64,000 nt of DNA from Ralstonia sp. 25mfcol4.1 (GTDB taxonomy: Bacteria > Pseudomonadota > Gammaproteobacteria > Burkholderiales > Burkholderiaceae): assembly GCF_900104095.1 (NCBI RefSeq), contig NZ_FNJO01000004.1, positions 1 through 64,000 on the forward strand, given 5' to 3'. Below the pieces are notes generated by a model, which did no database searches, was not told the DNA's origin, and saw only the letters and a program-made list of their open reading frames with translations. Positions 27,444 to 36,473 of this stretch are shown one piece after another (position 1 is the first letter of the stretch; each line of letters begins with the position of its first letter). A program made the position numbers and the translations under genes.

Positions 27444-28089
27444 TACTTCATCATAGTCAAATAACGGTGAACGTGAATCCCGAGTTGACTTCAACTGCCT
27501 GTCGGTTCGGTCGCTGCGATGCACGCTCATGCCATGCACGCATTGCGACTGGACCCTCGTTTCATCACCCCGCCGCGACGGGCCATCGACCATGCTTGTG
27601 ACACACATTACACCTTTCGAGTGCGTCCTGCACAGCGTGTTGTGTAACGACCTATCAAATCCAGAAACATCTGACAGGCCCTGTCGGCAATGGTCCTACA
27701 CCCATGTCGCCGCTGTGGATGGATAACCTTCCAGCCCCCATCGTCCAAATGCATGATTTGCACCGCTTTTCGCATATCGACCTGCGCAATACCCGCATCA
27801 CGGTGCGTGCATCGGCCCGCGCATCGCTTGCCTCCGCTTGATCGGTCCTGCAACGACTTGAGCGATGCCCCTGATCGCGTCATGGCTGCCGGATGCGTCA
27901 TCGCTGCGACCACGCGTCGCACCCATCAGCACTGTCCGAACGGGAGTGCCAGTGGGCGGGCGCGTGCATGCACCGATTTAGCGTGGGATCCACGCCCGCG
28001 CCGCACAGTCCGAGTGCGTGAGGCCGCCATGACGGAGGATGAGCAGAATGCGTGCCACGCGCGGACGGATTGCTGCACTGCAGCGCGTG

Positions 28090-28143
28090 GCGACGAGGGC
28101 GACGAGGGCGACGAGGGCAACGCGGGCGACGCGGGCGACGCGG
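28090..28143. repeat. 9-bp tandem repeat, six units
   Basis: Three copies of GCGACGAGG, one GCAACGCGG and two GCGACGCGG run head to tail over 54 bp (28090-28143). The register is 9 bp, a multiple of three, and on the plus strand the frame reads a Gly-Asp-Glu repeat. Such short repeats vary by slippage between strains. Confidence 0.85.
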
Positions 28144-28203
28144 GATAGAAGCGCCGGGACAGGCCTGTGGCAAGGGGCAAGCGCCCCTTGGCCTGCAGTC
28201 GGA

Positions 28204-29118
28204 TCAGATCGGATCCCAGTTGATGACATCGGGCGATCGATCCAGCTTGAAGAAGCTCGAACGCATCGCCGGCATGGCGATCTCGGCCACGGTCTCCGGG
28301 GTCCAGCCTTCGCTGGTATGCACCGAGCGCACCGGACGCGGCTGGCTCATCAGCATGATTTCGTTGGCGCGTACTGCGAAGATCTGGCCATTGACCTCGC
28401 TGGCCGCATCGCTGGCCAGGAACACCGCCACCGGCGCGATTTTTCCGGCTTCCATCTTCTGCAGGCGCTGCACGCGGGCCTTCTCCTCGGCCGTCTCGGC
28501 CGGGATCGAGCTGGTCATGCGGCTCCAGGCAAATGGTGCGATGCAGTTCGAACGCACGTTGAAGCGCGCCATGTCCAGGGCAATGGATTTGGACAGCGCG
28601 GCAATGCCGAGCTTGGCCGCCGAGTAGTTGGCCTGGCCCAGGTTGCCGATCAGGCCCGACGTCGACGTCATATGGACGAAGGCGCCGCTTTCCTGGTCCT
28701 TGAAATAGTTGGCGGCGGCGCGGCTCACAAAGAACGTGCCGTGCAGATGCACGTCGATCACCGAGCGCCACTCCTCCTCGTTCATCTTGAAGAACATGCG
28801 GTCGCGCAGGTTACCGGCGTTGTTGACCACGGCGTCGATGCGGCCGAAATTGTCGAGCGCGCACTGGACGATGGCATTGGCGCCCGCCCAGGTTGACACG
28901 CTATCGGTATTGGCCACAGCCTCGCCGCCGGCCGCGCGGATTTCTTCCACCACGCGCTGCGCCGGCCCGGCGTCGCCGCCTTCCCCGCTCATCGACACGC
29001 CCAGGTCGTTCGCCACCACGCGCGCACCGGCTGCGGCCATGCCCAGCGCGATGCCCCGGCCGATGCCCCCGCCTGCGCCCGTCACCACCACGACCTTGCC
29101 TGCCATCATTCCACTCAT
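28204..29118 (-). CDS. SDR-family oxidoreductase
   Basis: A 304-residue short-chain dehydrogenase/reductase. The NAD(P)-binding TGAGGGIGRG (about residues 11-20), NNAG motif, and catalytic YSAAK (Tyr-x-x-x-Lys) are all present. The long C-terminus and VVANDLGVSMSGEGG segment resemble the 3-hydroxyacyl-CoA dehydrogenase domain of peroxisomal multifunctional enzyme type 2, so a hydroxyacyl-CoA substrate is a fair guess. AAGGAG lies six bases before the ATG at 29118. It is divergent from a LysR gene that may regulate it. Confidence 0.9.
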   Translation of the reverse strand: MSGMMAGKVVVVTGAGGGIGRGIALGMAAAGARVVANDLGVSMSGEGGDAGPAQRVVEEIRAAGGEAVANTDSVSTWAGANAIVQCALDNFGRIDAVVNNAGNLRDRMFFKMNEEEWRSVIDVHLHGTFFVSRAAANYFKDQESGAFVHMTSTSGLIGNLGQANYSAAKLGIAALSKSIALDMARFNVRSNCIAPFAWSRMTSSIPAETAEEKARVQRLQKMEAGKIAPVAVFLASDAASEVNGQIFAVRANEIMLMSQPRPVRSVHTSEGWTPETVAEIAMPAMRSSFFKLDRSPDVINWDPI

Positions 29119-29220
29119 CTTCGACTCCTTGCGTGCGAGATTGCCGGGTTCCGGAACGTCACCCGTTCTATTGCCAACGCACATACGATAAATTGTCGGC
29201 GGAGTTTCTGGAATTCACGA

Positions 29221-30156
29221 ATGACAAAAGTGGGCTTCACGCTCGCTGAACCCATGCACTACGACCTGACCGACCTGCGCCTCTTCCTCAACGTCGGCGA
29301 AACCGAAAACCTGACCCGCGCTGCAGAACGCAGCTTCCTGTCGCTGCCGGCCGCCAGTTCGCGCATCAAGCAGCTGGAAGAGGCCTTTCAGACCCAGTTG
29401 CTGATCCGCCAGGTCAAGGGCGTGCGCCTGACGCCGGCCGGCGATGAACTGCTGCGCCACGCCCGCGAGGTGTTCCGCCAGCTGGAATGCCTGCATGCGG
29501 ACCTGCGGCCCTACGCCAAGGGCGTCAAGGGCCGCGTGCGGCTGCTGGCCAACACCACGGCCACCAACTCGTTCCTGGCCAACGGCCTGTCACGCTTCCT
29601 GTCCGAGAACCCCGATGTCGACGTCGAACTGGAGGAACACCTGTCCGCCGATATCGTCTCGGCGGTCGGCAACGGCGCCGCAGACCTGGGCATCGTGGCC
29701 GGCGAGGTGGCGACGGCCGACCTGGACACCATGCAGCTCTGCAGCGACGAGCTGATCGTGATCGCCCCGGTCAATCACCCGCTGCCGGCCTTCAAGGCAC
29801 TGCATTTCGCCGATTTGCTCGATACCTGCCGCTTCGTGGGCCTGAACCAGTCGTCGGCCATCCAGTCGTTCCTGGACCGTATTGCCAGCGGCATGGGCAA
29901 GCGCATCAGCCTGCGCATCCAAGTGGGCAGTTTCGATGCCGTGTGCCGCATGGTCGAGGCCGGCGCGGGTATCGCCATCGTGCCCAACAGCTGCGCACGG
30001 CGCTACGCCAGCCGCAAGGTGCTGCGTTTCATCCGGCTGGAAGACGACTGGGCCCGGCGCGAACTGCGCCTGGTGCGCCGGCCCGGCCGCGAGCTGCCGC
30101 AGTTCGCGGAAACCCTGATCCGCTATCTGTCCGACGCGGCACGAGAGCCGGTGTAG
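29221..30156 (+). CDS. LysR-family regulator
   Basis: A 311-residue LysR regulator with N-terminal HTH (LRLFLNVGETENLTRAAERSFLSLPAASSRIKQLEEAF, about residues 19-55) and a LysR-substrate domain (NGAADLGIVAGE, AGAGIAIVPNSC). It is divergent from the SDR gene, 102 bp apart, which makes the SDR promoter its likely target; the Bug gene downstream is convergent. The ATG at 29221 is used; an in-frame ATG at 29254 would remove residues ahead of the HTH and has no ribosome site. Confidence 0.9.
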   Translation: MTKVGFTLAEPMHYDLTDLRLFLNVGETENLTRAAERSFLSLPAASSRIKQLEEAFQTQLLIRQVKGVRLTPAGDELLRHAREVFRQLECLHADLRPYAKGVKGRVRLLANTTATNSFLANGLSRFLSENPDVDVELEEHLSADIVSAVGNGAADLGIVAGEVATADLDTMQLCSDELIVIAPVNHPLPAFKALHFADLLDTCRFVGLNQSSAIQSFLDRIASGMGKRISLRIQVGSFDAVCRMVEAGAGIAIVPNSCARRYASRKVLRFIRLEDDWARRELRLVRRPGRELPQFAETLIRYLSDAAREPV

Positions 30157-30177
30157 GTCGGTTTTGCGCGTTGTTCC

Positions 30178-30201
30178 CTCTCCCGCCCGCACGCGGGAGA
30201 G
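30178..30201. terminator. 9-bp perfect hairpin between convergent genes
   Basis: CTCTCCCGC (30178-30186) and GCGGGAGAG (30193-30201) form a perfect stem with a 6-nt loop, between the ends of the LysR and Bug genes. No T-run follows. It may be a bidirectional terminator or a dispersed intergenic element of this genome. Confidence 0.5.
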
Positions 30202-30223
30202 CGGAGACAACCATCGGTCCTGC

Positions 30224-31228
30224 TTAATCCGCGCTCACCCCCGCAGCCTTGATGATCGGCGACCATTTGTCGATCTCCGACGCCAGCCAGCTGTGCAGGC
30301 CTTCCGGCGTCTGCTTGTCCGCCGGCACGATCACCGCGCCGAGATCCTTCATGCGGGCCACCACGGCCGGGTCCTTGAGCGCCGTGCGCAGCGCGCCGTT
30401 CAGCTTGTCGATCACGGCCGGCGGGGTGTTCTTCGGCGCATAGACGCCGTGCCAGACCTTGACTTCGAAGCCCTTCAGCCCGCCCTCGCGCAGCGTGGGC
30501 GTATCGGGCAGCGCCGGAATGCGTTCCGCCGTGGTCACGCCGTACAGCTTGACCTTGCCCGACTTGATATGCGGCAGCGTCTGCGTGGTCTGGTCGCAGA
30601 GGATGTCCACCTGGCCGCCCAGCAGCGCGGTCAGCGCAGGTGCCGTGCCCTGGTACGGAATCGTCTGCAGGTCCACGCCGATCGCCTTCTGGAACAGCAT
30701 GCCGCACAGCTGCGACACGGCGCCCAGGCCCGCGTTGGCCAGATTCACCTTGCTCTGGTTCTGCTTGATGTAGCTGACCAGCTCCGGCAGCGTATTGGCC
30801 GGCAGGTCGTGGCGGCCCAGCAGCGTCATCGGCACATCGGCCACCTGCCCCACGAACGAGAAATCGGTCAGCGGCTTGTAAGGCAGCTTGGAGTACAGCG
30901 CCGGGGCCGTGGCCATGCCGTTGTGGTGGATCAGGATCGTATAGCCATCCGGCGCGGACTTGGCCACGTAGGCGGCCGACACGGTGCCACCGGCGCCAAG
31001 CCGGTTCTCCACCACCACGCTCTGGCCCAGCGATTTCGACATGGCCGCCGCCACCGAGCGCGCCACCACATCGGTCGGCCCGCCGGCCGCGAACGGCACG
31101 ACCATCGTGATCGGCCGCGACGGATAGGGGTCCGCCGCCCTTGCGATGCCTGGCGCCGCAACGGCCACGGCGGCAGCCGCCAGTGCGGCCCAGGTCACGG
31201 ATGCTGAAAGTTGCCGGTAGAACGTCAT
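30224..31228 (-). CDS. Bug-family (TctC) solute-binding protein 5
   Basis: A 334-residue Bug receptor with a long Ala-rich Sec signal (cleavage near ARAADP). Motifs are YPSRPITMVVPFAAGGPTDVVAR, APDGYTILIHHNG, IPYQGTAPALTALLGGQ and ALPDTPTLREGG. A GGAGACA ribosome site precedes the ATG. It is divergent (265 bp) from the acyl-CoA dehydrogenase operon and convergent with LysR, so it likely takes up the acid degraded by that operon. Confidence 0.93.
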   Translation of the reverse strand: MTFYRQLSASVTWAALAAAAVAVAAPGIARAADPYPSRPITMVVPFAAGGPTDVVARSVAAAMSKSLGQSVVVENRLGAGGTVSAAYVAKSAPDGYTILIHHNGMATAPALYSKLPYKPLTDFSFVGQVADVPMTLLGRHDLPANTLPELVSYIKQNQSKVNLANAGLGAVSQLCGMLFQKAIGVDLQTIPYQGTAPALTALLGGQVDILCDQTTQTLPHIKSGKVKLYGVTTAERIPALPDTPTLREGGLKGFEVKVWHGVYAPKNTPPAVIDKLNGALRTALKDPAVVARMKDLGAVIVPADKQTPEGLHSWLASEIDKWSPIIKAAGVSAD

Positions 31229-31493
31229 TCACTGTCTCCTGTCTGGTCTGCGCGTATGACACGCGTCTGGTTGTTCTGGAATCGTGAGCCGCAGGGTGCA
31301 AGCTATGGGCGCGGCACACAATTCCGATTTGCCGAAGGGAGGACACGGCCCCGGAAAACCCACGGGATTACCCTGAGCCGATTCCGGCCTCCATCCCTAA
31401 GCCGGACAGAAGCCGCGCTTCAGCAAATGCGAATGTTGCTGCCACGGCGGCTCGGGAATAATGGCCTCACCCCCGACATAGACGGACATTGCC

Positions 31494-32663
31494 ATGCACG
31501 CTGCACAGGACCAAGACCAGATTTACCCCGAAATCCGCGAGGCCGTACGCGACCTCTGCCAGCAGTTCGACTCCGCGTACTGGCAGCGCATCGAGGAACA
31601 CAACGGCTTTCCTGAGGAATTCGTCCAGGCGCTGACCCAGGCCGGCTGGCTGTCCGCGCTGATTCCCGAGGCCTATGGCGGCTCGGGCCTGCCGCTGACC
31701 GCCGCGTCGGTCATCATGGAAGAGATCAACCGCAACGGCGGCAATTCGGGCGCGTGCCACGGCCAGATGTATGTGATGGGCTGCCTGCTGCGCCACGGCT
31801 CCGACGCGCAAAAGCAACGCTGGCTGCCCGGCATTGCCTCGGGCGAACTGCGCATGCAGTCGATGGCCGTGACCGAGCCCACCACGGGCACCGACACCAC
31901 CAAGCTCAAGACCACCGCCGTGCGCCGTGGCGACAAGTACGTGATCAACGGCCAGAAGGTTTGGATATCGCGGGTGCAGCACTCCGACCTGATGCTGCTG
32001 CTGGCCCGCACTACGCCGCTGGATCAGGTGAAGAAGAAGTCCGAAGGCCTGTCGGTGTTCGTGGTGGACCTGCGCGAGGCCATCGGCAACGGCCTGACAG
32101 TCCAGCCGATCCGCAACATGGTCAACCACGAGACCAACGAGCTGTTCTTCGACAACCTGGAAATCCCCGCCGAGAACCTGATCGGCGAGGAAGGCCGCGG
32201 CCTCAAGTACATCCTCGACGGCCTGAACGCCGAGCGCATCCTGATCGCCGCCGAATGCATCGGCGACGGCTACTGGTTCGTCGAGCGCGCCAGCGGCTAT
32301 GCACGCGAACGCATCGTGTTCGACCGTCCGATCGGCCAGAACCAGGGCGTGCAGTTCCCCATCGCGCGCGCCTTCGTCAACGTGGAAGCGGCCAGCCTGA
32401 TGCGCTACAAGGCGGCGCAGCTGTTCGACGCCGGCAAGCCGTGTGGCAAGGAAGCCAACATGGCCAAGCTGCTGGCGGCCGATGCGTCGTGGGAGGCCGC
32501 CAACGTCTGCCTGCAGACGCACGGCGGCTTCGGCTTCGCCGCCGAATACGACATCGAGCGCAAGTTCCGCGAAACGCGCCTGTACCAGGTGGCGCCGATC
32601 TCCACGAACCTGATCCTGTCCTACGTGGCCGAGCACGTGCTCGAACTGCCGCGTTCGTTCTGA
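31494..32663 (+). CDS. Acyl-CoA dehydrogenase
   Basis: A 389-residue FAD-dependent acyl-CoA dehydrogenase, length typical. Motifs are the N-terminal GYGGSGLPLTAASV-like start, the FAD/substrate signature QSMAVTEPTTGTDTTKLKT, and a C-terminal QTHGGFGFAAEYDIERKFRETRLYQ, in which the Glu after the glycines is at the catalytic-base position. It removes two hydrogens from an acyl-CoA at C2-C3 and passes electrons to ETF. It is the first gene of a three-gene set with a MmgE/PrpD and a MaoC-type gene, 22 and 23 bp apart. Confidence 0.93.
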   Translation: MHAAQDQDQIYPEIREAVRDLCQQFDSAYWQRIEEHNGFPEEFVQALTQAGWLSALIPEAYGGSGLPLTAASVIMEEINRNGGNSGACHGQMYVMGCLLRHGSDAQKQRWLPGIASGELRMQSMAVTEPTTGTDTTKLKTTAVRRGDKYVINGQKVWISRVQHSDLMLLLARTTPLDQVKKKSEGLSVFVVDLREAIGNGLTVQPIRNMVNHETNELFFDNLEIPAENLIGEEGRGLKYILDGLNAERILIAAECIGDGYWFVERASGYARERIVFDRPIGQNQGVQFPIARAFVNVEAASLMRYKAAQLFDAGKPCGKEANMAKLLAADASWEAANVCLQTHGGFGFAAEYDIERKFRETRLYQVAPISTNLILSYVAEHVLELPRSF

Positions 32664-32685
32664 CCGCCCGACGCCTACGCCGAAC

Positions 32686-34059
32686 ATGCCCAACGAAACC
32701 TATCCGACGCGCCAGCTCTGCGAATTCCTGGCGCAACTGAAGCTCTCCGACGTGCCCGCTCCGGTGGTCGAACGGACCAAGGACCTGTTCCTCGACTGGA
32801 TCGCCTCCGCCATCGCCGGCAAGGACGCGCCGGCCATCCGCCGCATCCAGGAGTTCGCCGCAGCCATGGGGCCGCAGTCGGGCGATGCGGAGGTCTTTGT
32901 CGACCGTCGCCGCACATCGCCCTACTTCGCCGCGCTGATCAACGGCGCGTCGTCGCATGTCGTGGAGCAGGATGACGTCCACAACGGTTCGGTGCTGCAC
33001 CCGGCCGCCGTGGTGTTTCCGGCCGTGGTCGCCGCCGCGCAGGCCGAGGGCAAGACCGGCGCCGAGGTGCTGCTGGCATCGATCGCCGGCTACGAGGCCG
33101 GCATCCGCATCGGCGAATTCATGGGCCGCTCGCACTACCGCGTGTTCCACACCACCGGCACGGTAGGCACGCTGGCCGCCGCAGCCGGCGTTGCCAAGCT
33201 GTATGGGCTGGACGCGGAGGGCATCAACCAGGCGCTGGGCTCCGCCGGCACGCAGGCCGCCGGCCTGTGGGAATTCCTGCGCGATGCGGCGGACTCCAAG
33301 CAGCTGCATACCGCCAAGGCGGCTGCCGATGGCCTGCAGTCGGCCTGGCTGGCCCGCGCGGGCTTTACCGGCGCGAAGCAGATCCTCGAAGGCGCGCAGG
33401 GCATGGCGGCCGGCATGTCGAGCGACGCCAACCCCGCCGCGCTGACCAACGGGCTCGGCACGCGCTGGGCCACAGCCGAGACCTCGTTCAAGTTCTTTGC
33501 CTCCTGCCGCCACACGCACCCGGCGGCCGACGCGCTGAAGGCACTGATGCAGCGCGAAGGCCTGCAGGCCGAACAGATCGACGCCGTGACCGCACATGTG
33601 CACCAGGGCGCCATCGACGTGCTGGGCCCGGTGGTCAATCCGGTGACGATCCATCAGGCCAAGTTTTCGATGGGCACCGTGCTGGGCCTGGTGGCCGTGC
33701 ACACGCATGCCGGGCTGGGCGAGTTCGAGCAGCACGCGCTGCAGGACCCGCGCATCGCCGCCTTCTGCAACAAGGTGACGATGGCGCTCGACGACGAGAT
33801 CAACGCGGCCTACCCGCGCCAGTGGATCGGCCGCGTGACGGTGCGCACCACCGATGGCCGGGCCCTGGAAGCAAGGGTCGATGTGCCCAAGGGCGATCCG
33901 GACAATACGCTGTCGCGCCCGGAACTCGAAGCCAAGGCCGTCCAGCTGGGCACGTTCCGCCACGGCGCCAGCGAGGCCGAAATGCGCGCCATCATCGACC
34001 GCGTGTGGCGCCTGGACCAGCAGGCCAACGTCAACGACTGGCTGCCCGCCAGCCGGTAA
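32686..34059 (+). CDS. MmgE/PrpD family protein
   Basis: A 457-residue MmgE/PrpD protein, typical length. PrpD-family enzymes dehydrate 2-methylcitrate or isomerise related tricarboxylates; many members act on other acids. Motifs are DWIASAIAGKDAPAI, ASSHVVEQDDVHNGSVLHPAAVVFPA (conserved His/Asp cluster at the active site) and FKFFASCRHTHPAADAL. Its place between an acyl-CoA dehydrogenase and a MaoC-like hydratase suggests a branched or dicarboxylic acid route, not the methylcitrate cycle, because prpB, prpC and acnD are not seen. Confidence 0.92.
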   Translation: MPNETYPTRQLCEFLAQLKLSDVPAPVVERTKDLFLDWIASAIAGKDAPAIRRIQEFAAAMGPQSGDAEVFVDRRRTSPYFAALINGASSHVVEQDDVHNGSVLHPAAVVFPAVVAAAQAEGKTGAEVLLASIAGYEAGIRIGEFMGRSHYRVFHTTGTVGTLAAAAGVAKLYGLDAEGINQALGSAGTQAAGLWEFLRDAADSKQLHTAKAAADGLQSAWLARAGFTGAKQILEGAQGMAAGMSSDANPAALTNGLGTRWATAETSFKFFASCRHTHPAADALKALMQREGLQAEQIDAVTAHVHQGAIDVLGPVVNPVTIHQAKFSMGTVLGLVAVHTHAGLGEFEQHALQDPRIAAFCNKVTMALDDEINAAYPRQWIGRVTVRTTDGRALEARVDVPKGDPDNTLSRPELEAKAVQLGTFRHGASEAEMRAIIDRVWRLDQQANVNDWLPASR

Positions 34060-34082
34060 CCACCCACCGACCACCCATCGCC

Positions 34083-34949
34083 ATGACCTCCCTTACGCTT
34101 GAACAACTGCGCGAATGGATCGGCCGTTCGGAGTCGCGCACCGAGACCCTGGCGGCCGAGCCGGTCCACGCGCTCGCGGCCACGTTCGATCTCGATGGCG
34201 CAGCCATCGCCAGCCAGCCGCTGCCGCCGCTGTGGCACTGGCTGTACTTCCTGCCCCGCGCGCCACAGCACACGCTCGGGCAGGACGGCCACCCCACACT
34301 GGGCGGATTCCTGCCGCCCGTGCCGTTGCCGCGCCGCATGTGGGCCGGCAGCGAGCTGGCCTTCCACCGTGGGCTGCGGGTCGGTGAGACGGTCACCCGT
34401 ACGTCGACCATCACCGACGTGCAGCACAAGGCCGGCCGCACCGGCGAGCTGTATTTCGTGTCCGTCGACCACGCGTTCACGGTCGGCGGCGAAACCGCGC
34501 TCACCGAGCGGCACGACATCGTCTACCGTGCCATGCCGCCGAAGGGACAGCCCCAGCCGCCGCGCCCGGCGCTTGAGCAGACCGCGCAGTTCGGCCGCAC
34601 GCTGCAGGCCGACCCCACGCTGCTGTTCCGCTTCTCGGCGCTGACGTTCAACGCCCACCGCATCCACTACGACCTGGACTACGTGCGCGACGTGGAAGGC
34701 TATCCCGGCCTGATCGTGCATGGGCCGCTGCAGGCCATGCTGATGCTGGAACTGCTGCGCCACGAGCGTCCCGACGCGCGCGTGACGCGGTTCGGCTTCC
34801 GCGGCCTGGCGCCGTTGTTCCACCAGGACACCGTGGCCGTTGGGGGTGCCGACGATGCCGGCACGCCGGGCCGCGTGCTGCTGTGGACCGGCGACAATGC
34901 CGGCGGGCAGGCCATGTCGGGCTGGGCCGAGACCGAAAGCCGCGCCTAG
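34083..34949 (+). CDS. MaoC-like acyl-CoA hydratase (double hot-dog)
   Basis: A 288-residue two-hot-dog protein of the FAS1-like dehydratase/mesaconyl-CoA hydratase class. The N-terminal hot-dog has GGFLPPVPLPRRMWAGSEL; the C-terminal hot-dog has the active region FSALTFNAHRIHYDLDYVRDVEGYPGLIVHGPL, close to mesaconyl-C4-CoA and itaconyl-CoA hydratases. It hydrates an enoyl-CoA. It ends convergently with the DUF1996 gene, sharing 4 bp. No CoA-transferase or lyase is adjacent, so the upstream activation step and the final cleavage are missing here. Confidence 0.88.
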   Translation: MTSLTLEQLREWIGRSESRTETLAAEPVHALAATFDLDGAAIASQPLPPLWHWLYFLPRAPQHTLGQDGHPTLGGFLPPVPLPRRMWAGSELAFHRGLRVGETVTRTSTITDVQHKAGRTGELYFVSVDHAFTVGGETALTERHDIVYRAMPPKGQPQPPRPALEQTAQFGRTLQADPTLLFRFSALTFNAHRIHYDLDYVRDVEGYPGLIVHGPLQAMLMLELLRHERPDARVTRFGFRGLAPLFHQDTVAVGGADDAGTPGRVLLWTGDNAGGQAMSGWAETESRA

Positions 34950-36352
34950 TGGTGGATCGGATTGAGGGTCATCATCAGCTGCAGCGGCGGGTTGGCGGTG
35001 TCGCGGCTGCCAAACGTGTAGATGCGATCGCCGTTGCCGCGCAGGCAGAACGCGATGGTGTCCTTGCCTTCCGCAATGGCTTCGTTGATGGCCTTGCCGA
35101 CCTTGAACGTGCGGTACTGGATCACGTTGTCCAGGTACATGTCCGTCATGGTGCCCTCGCAGGGCGGCGCATTGTTGGCCGTGATGGTGTCCTCCGTCCA
35201 GTCCGTCGACACGCGGTACAGGCGGATGATGGCGGCCGTCGTGTCGGTGGTGTTGCCGCCGTAGATCCGCAGCTGATAGTCGGGCGTGAAGTTTGACGGC
35301 ACGTTCACCGCACCCTGCGGGATGCGGAACTTCATGTAGATCATCGACTCCGGCGTGGTGCCGCTGGCCCGCTGCGCGTACAGCGACAGGTCGTTCCCAT
35401 AGTTCCTGTCCGCCGTGTCGCCGCCGCGTACCGTGGCATCGCCAAGCGACTCGCTGTACGCGTAGGGCACCTGCTTGTTGCAGAGCCGGCCCGCGTTCAG
35501 GCAATAGTCGGCCATGTAGCGCAGCGATTCGTCGCGCCATCCGTTGAAGAAGTCGGCGTGCGCGGTGTAGAGGGTGCCCCAGTTCTGCGCCACCACCCTG
35601 CCAAACGCGTCCAGCGTGGGGTCCATCGACAGCCGGGCCTCCGTCAGGTCGGTCACCTGGCCGATCATGTAGGCCAGGTTCAGGTTCACCTCCGGGATAT
35701 GGATGGGATGCGTCGCCGGGCAGACGCCCTGCTTGTCCGGATACACCACGTTTTCGATCACGCCCTTGATGGGCGCCAGGTTCCGGCCGTCCCAGCACGT
35801 CGGGAAATTCACGCCGATATTGAACTGGGTGCCTTTCTCGGGATCGGGCACGCAGTCGGTGGGAATCGTGTTGCTGTAGCCCCGTCCGTTACACAGGAAC
35901 GATATCCTCGGATTGGGCAGCGCGCCGTTGTGGTCGCCGGCCAGCATCCGTAGTCCTGCCGGCAGGGGCTCCACGCGCACGCGGCGCCCCGACGGCACCG
36001 CCACGTTCGTGTAGTAGGTCTTCTGGTACGTGGGCGGCACGATCCTGCCATCGGGCAATTTCAGTGCAGGCGCCCAGTACGCCGTGGTGTCGGCCGCGTT
36101 CTCGCAGGTCGTGCCATGTTCGGCGCGCAGCGTCTCCGGCGTCGACAAGGCGTTGGCCGTGGTGTTGCCCAGAAAGTCGTGGATCATGGCGACGCCGGGC
36201 TTGCCCGGGTAGACGATCGGATCGTCCGCCAGCGTGTGCGAATAATCGCAGATGATCGTGGCATTGCCGTCGGCGACCGATTGCGCGGAGACGCCGCCCG
36301 CCATCGCCAGGCCGCAGCACAGTGCGGCCCACTGCATTCCCGATTTCTTCAT
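34946..36352 (-). CDS. Secreted DUF1996 + DNRLRE-domain protein
   Basis: A 468-residue exported protein with a Sec signal (WAALCCGLAMAGGVSAQS). Residues about 45-260 are a DUF1996-like domain, with CWDGRN and GVCPATHPIHIPEVNL signature; DUF1996 proteins are common in fungi and in bacterial polysaccharide loci, with no known activity. The C-terminal about 150 residues are a DNRLRE-type (carbohydrate-binding-like) beta domain: LRIYGGN, IIRLYRVSTDWTEDTITANNAP, DRIYTFGSRDTANPPLQLMM. Start MKKSG at 36352 has GGGGG upstream. It shares its stop with the MaoC gene. A cell-surface carbohydrate role is a guess. Confidence 0.85.
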   Translation of the reverse strand: MKKSGMQWAALCCGLAMAGGVSAQSVADGNATIICDYSHTLADDPIVYPGKPGVAMIHDFLGNTTANALSTPETLRAEHGTTCENAADTTAYWAPALKLPDGRIVPPTYQKTYYTNVAVPSGRRVRVEPLPAGLRMLAGDHNGALPNPRISFLCNGRGYSNTIPTDCVPDPEKGTQFNIGVNFPTCWDGRNLAPIKGVIENVVYPDKQGVCPATHPIHIPEVNLNLAYMIGQVTDLTEARLSMDPTLDAFGRVVAQNWGTLYTAHADFFNGWRDESLRYMADYCLNAGRLCNKQVPYAYSESLGDATVRGGDTADRNYGNDLSLYAQRASGTTPESMIYMKFRIPQGAVNVPSNFTPDYQLRIYGGNTTDTTAAIIRLYRVSTDWTEDTITANNAPPCEGTMTDMYLDNVIQYRTFKVGKAINEAIAEGKDTIAFCLRGNGDRIYTFGSRDTANPPLQLMMTLNPIHH

Positions 36353-36428
36353 GATGTGCCCCCTTGGACGAAGTACGCAGGTTGATGCTGCTGCGCGTCC
36401 ATCCCGGGGGCAATGGAACATCATGGGT

Positions 36429-36458
36429 CAGCGCCGGCCCATGCAGGGACCGGCGCTG
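36429..36458 (-). terminator. Hairpin after the ThDP-enzyme gene
   Basis: CAGCGCCGG (36429-36437) and CCGGCGCTG (36450-36458) form a perfect 9-bp stem, 15 bp past the stop of the ThDP-enzyme gene. No T-tract. Confidence 0.4.
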
Positions 36459-36473
36459 CGGCCGACCGGCCGC

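Larger units (their letters stand above)
27325..28203. other. 879-bp region upstream of prkA, gene-poor
   Basis: No supported gene. It contains the prkA upstream hairpin (27378-27443) and a 9-bp minisatellite (28090-28143). A candidate reading frame of about 150 codons on the plus strand (27690-28148) ends in the minisatellite (GDEGDEG...). It has unusual Cys/His/Pro-rich composition and no ribosome site or signal, so I did not call it. Confidence 0.5.

Noticed and set aside
25102-27456. Long plus-strand frame of 784 codons over prkA
   Set aside because: Antisense to prkA with no recognisable domain.
27690-28148. Candidate protein ending in Gly-Asp-Glu repeats
   Set aside because: No ribosome site, Cys/Pro/His-rich random composition, and the repeat is a DNA minisatellite.
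32377-34074. 565-codon minus-strand frame over MmgE/PrpD
   Set aside because: Antisense shadow; the plus-strand protein matches its family along its full length.
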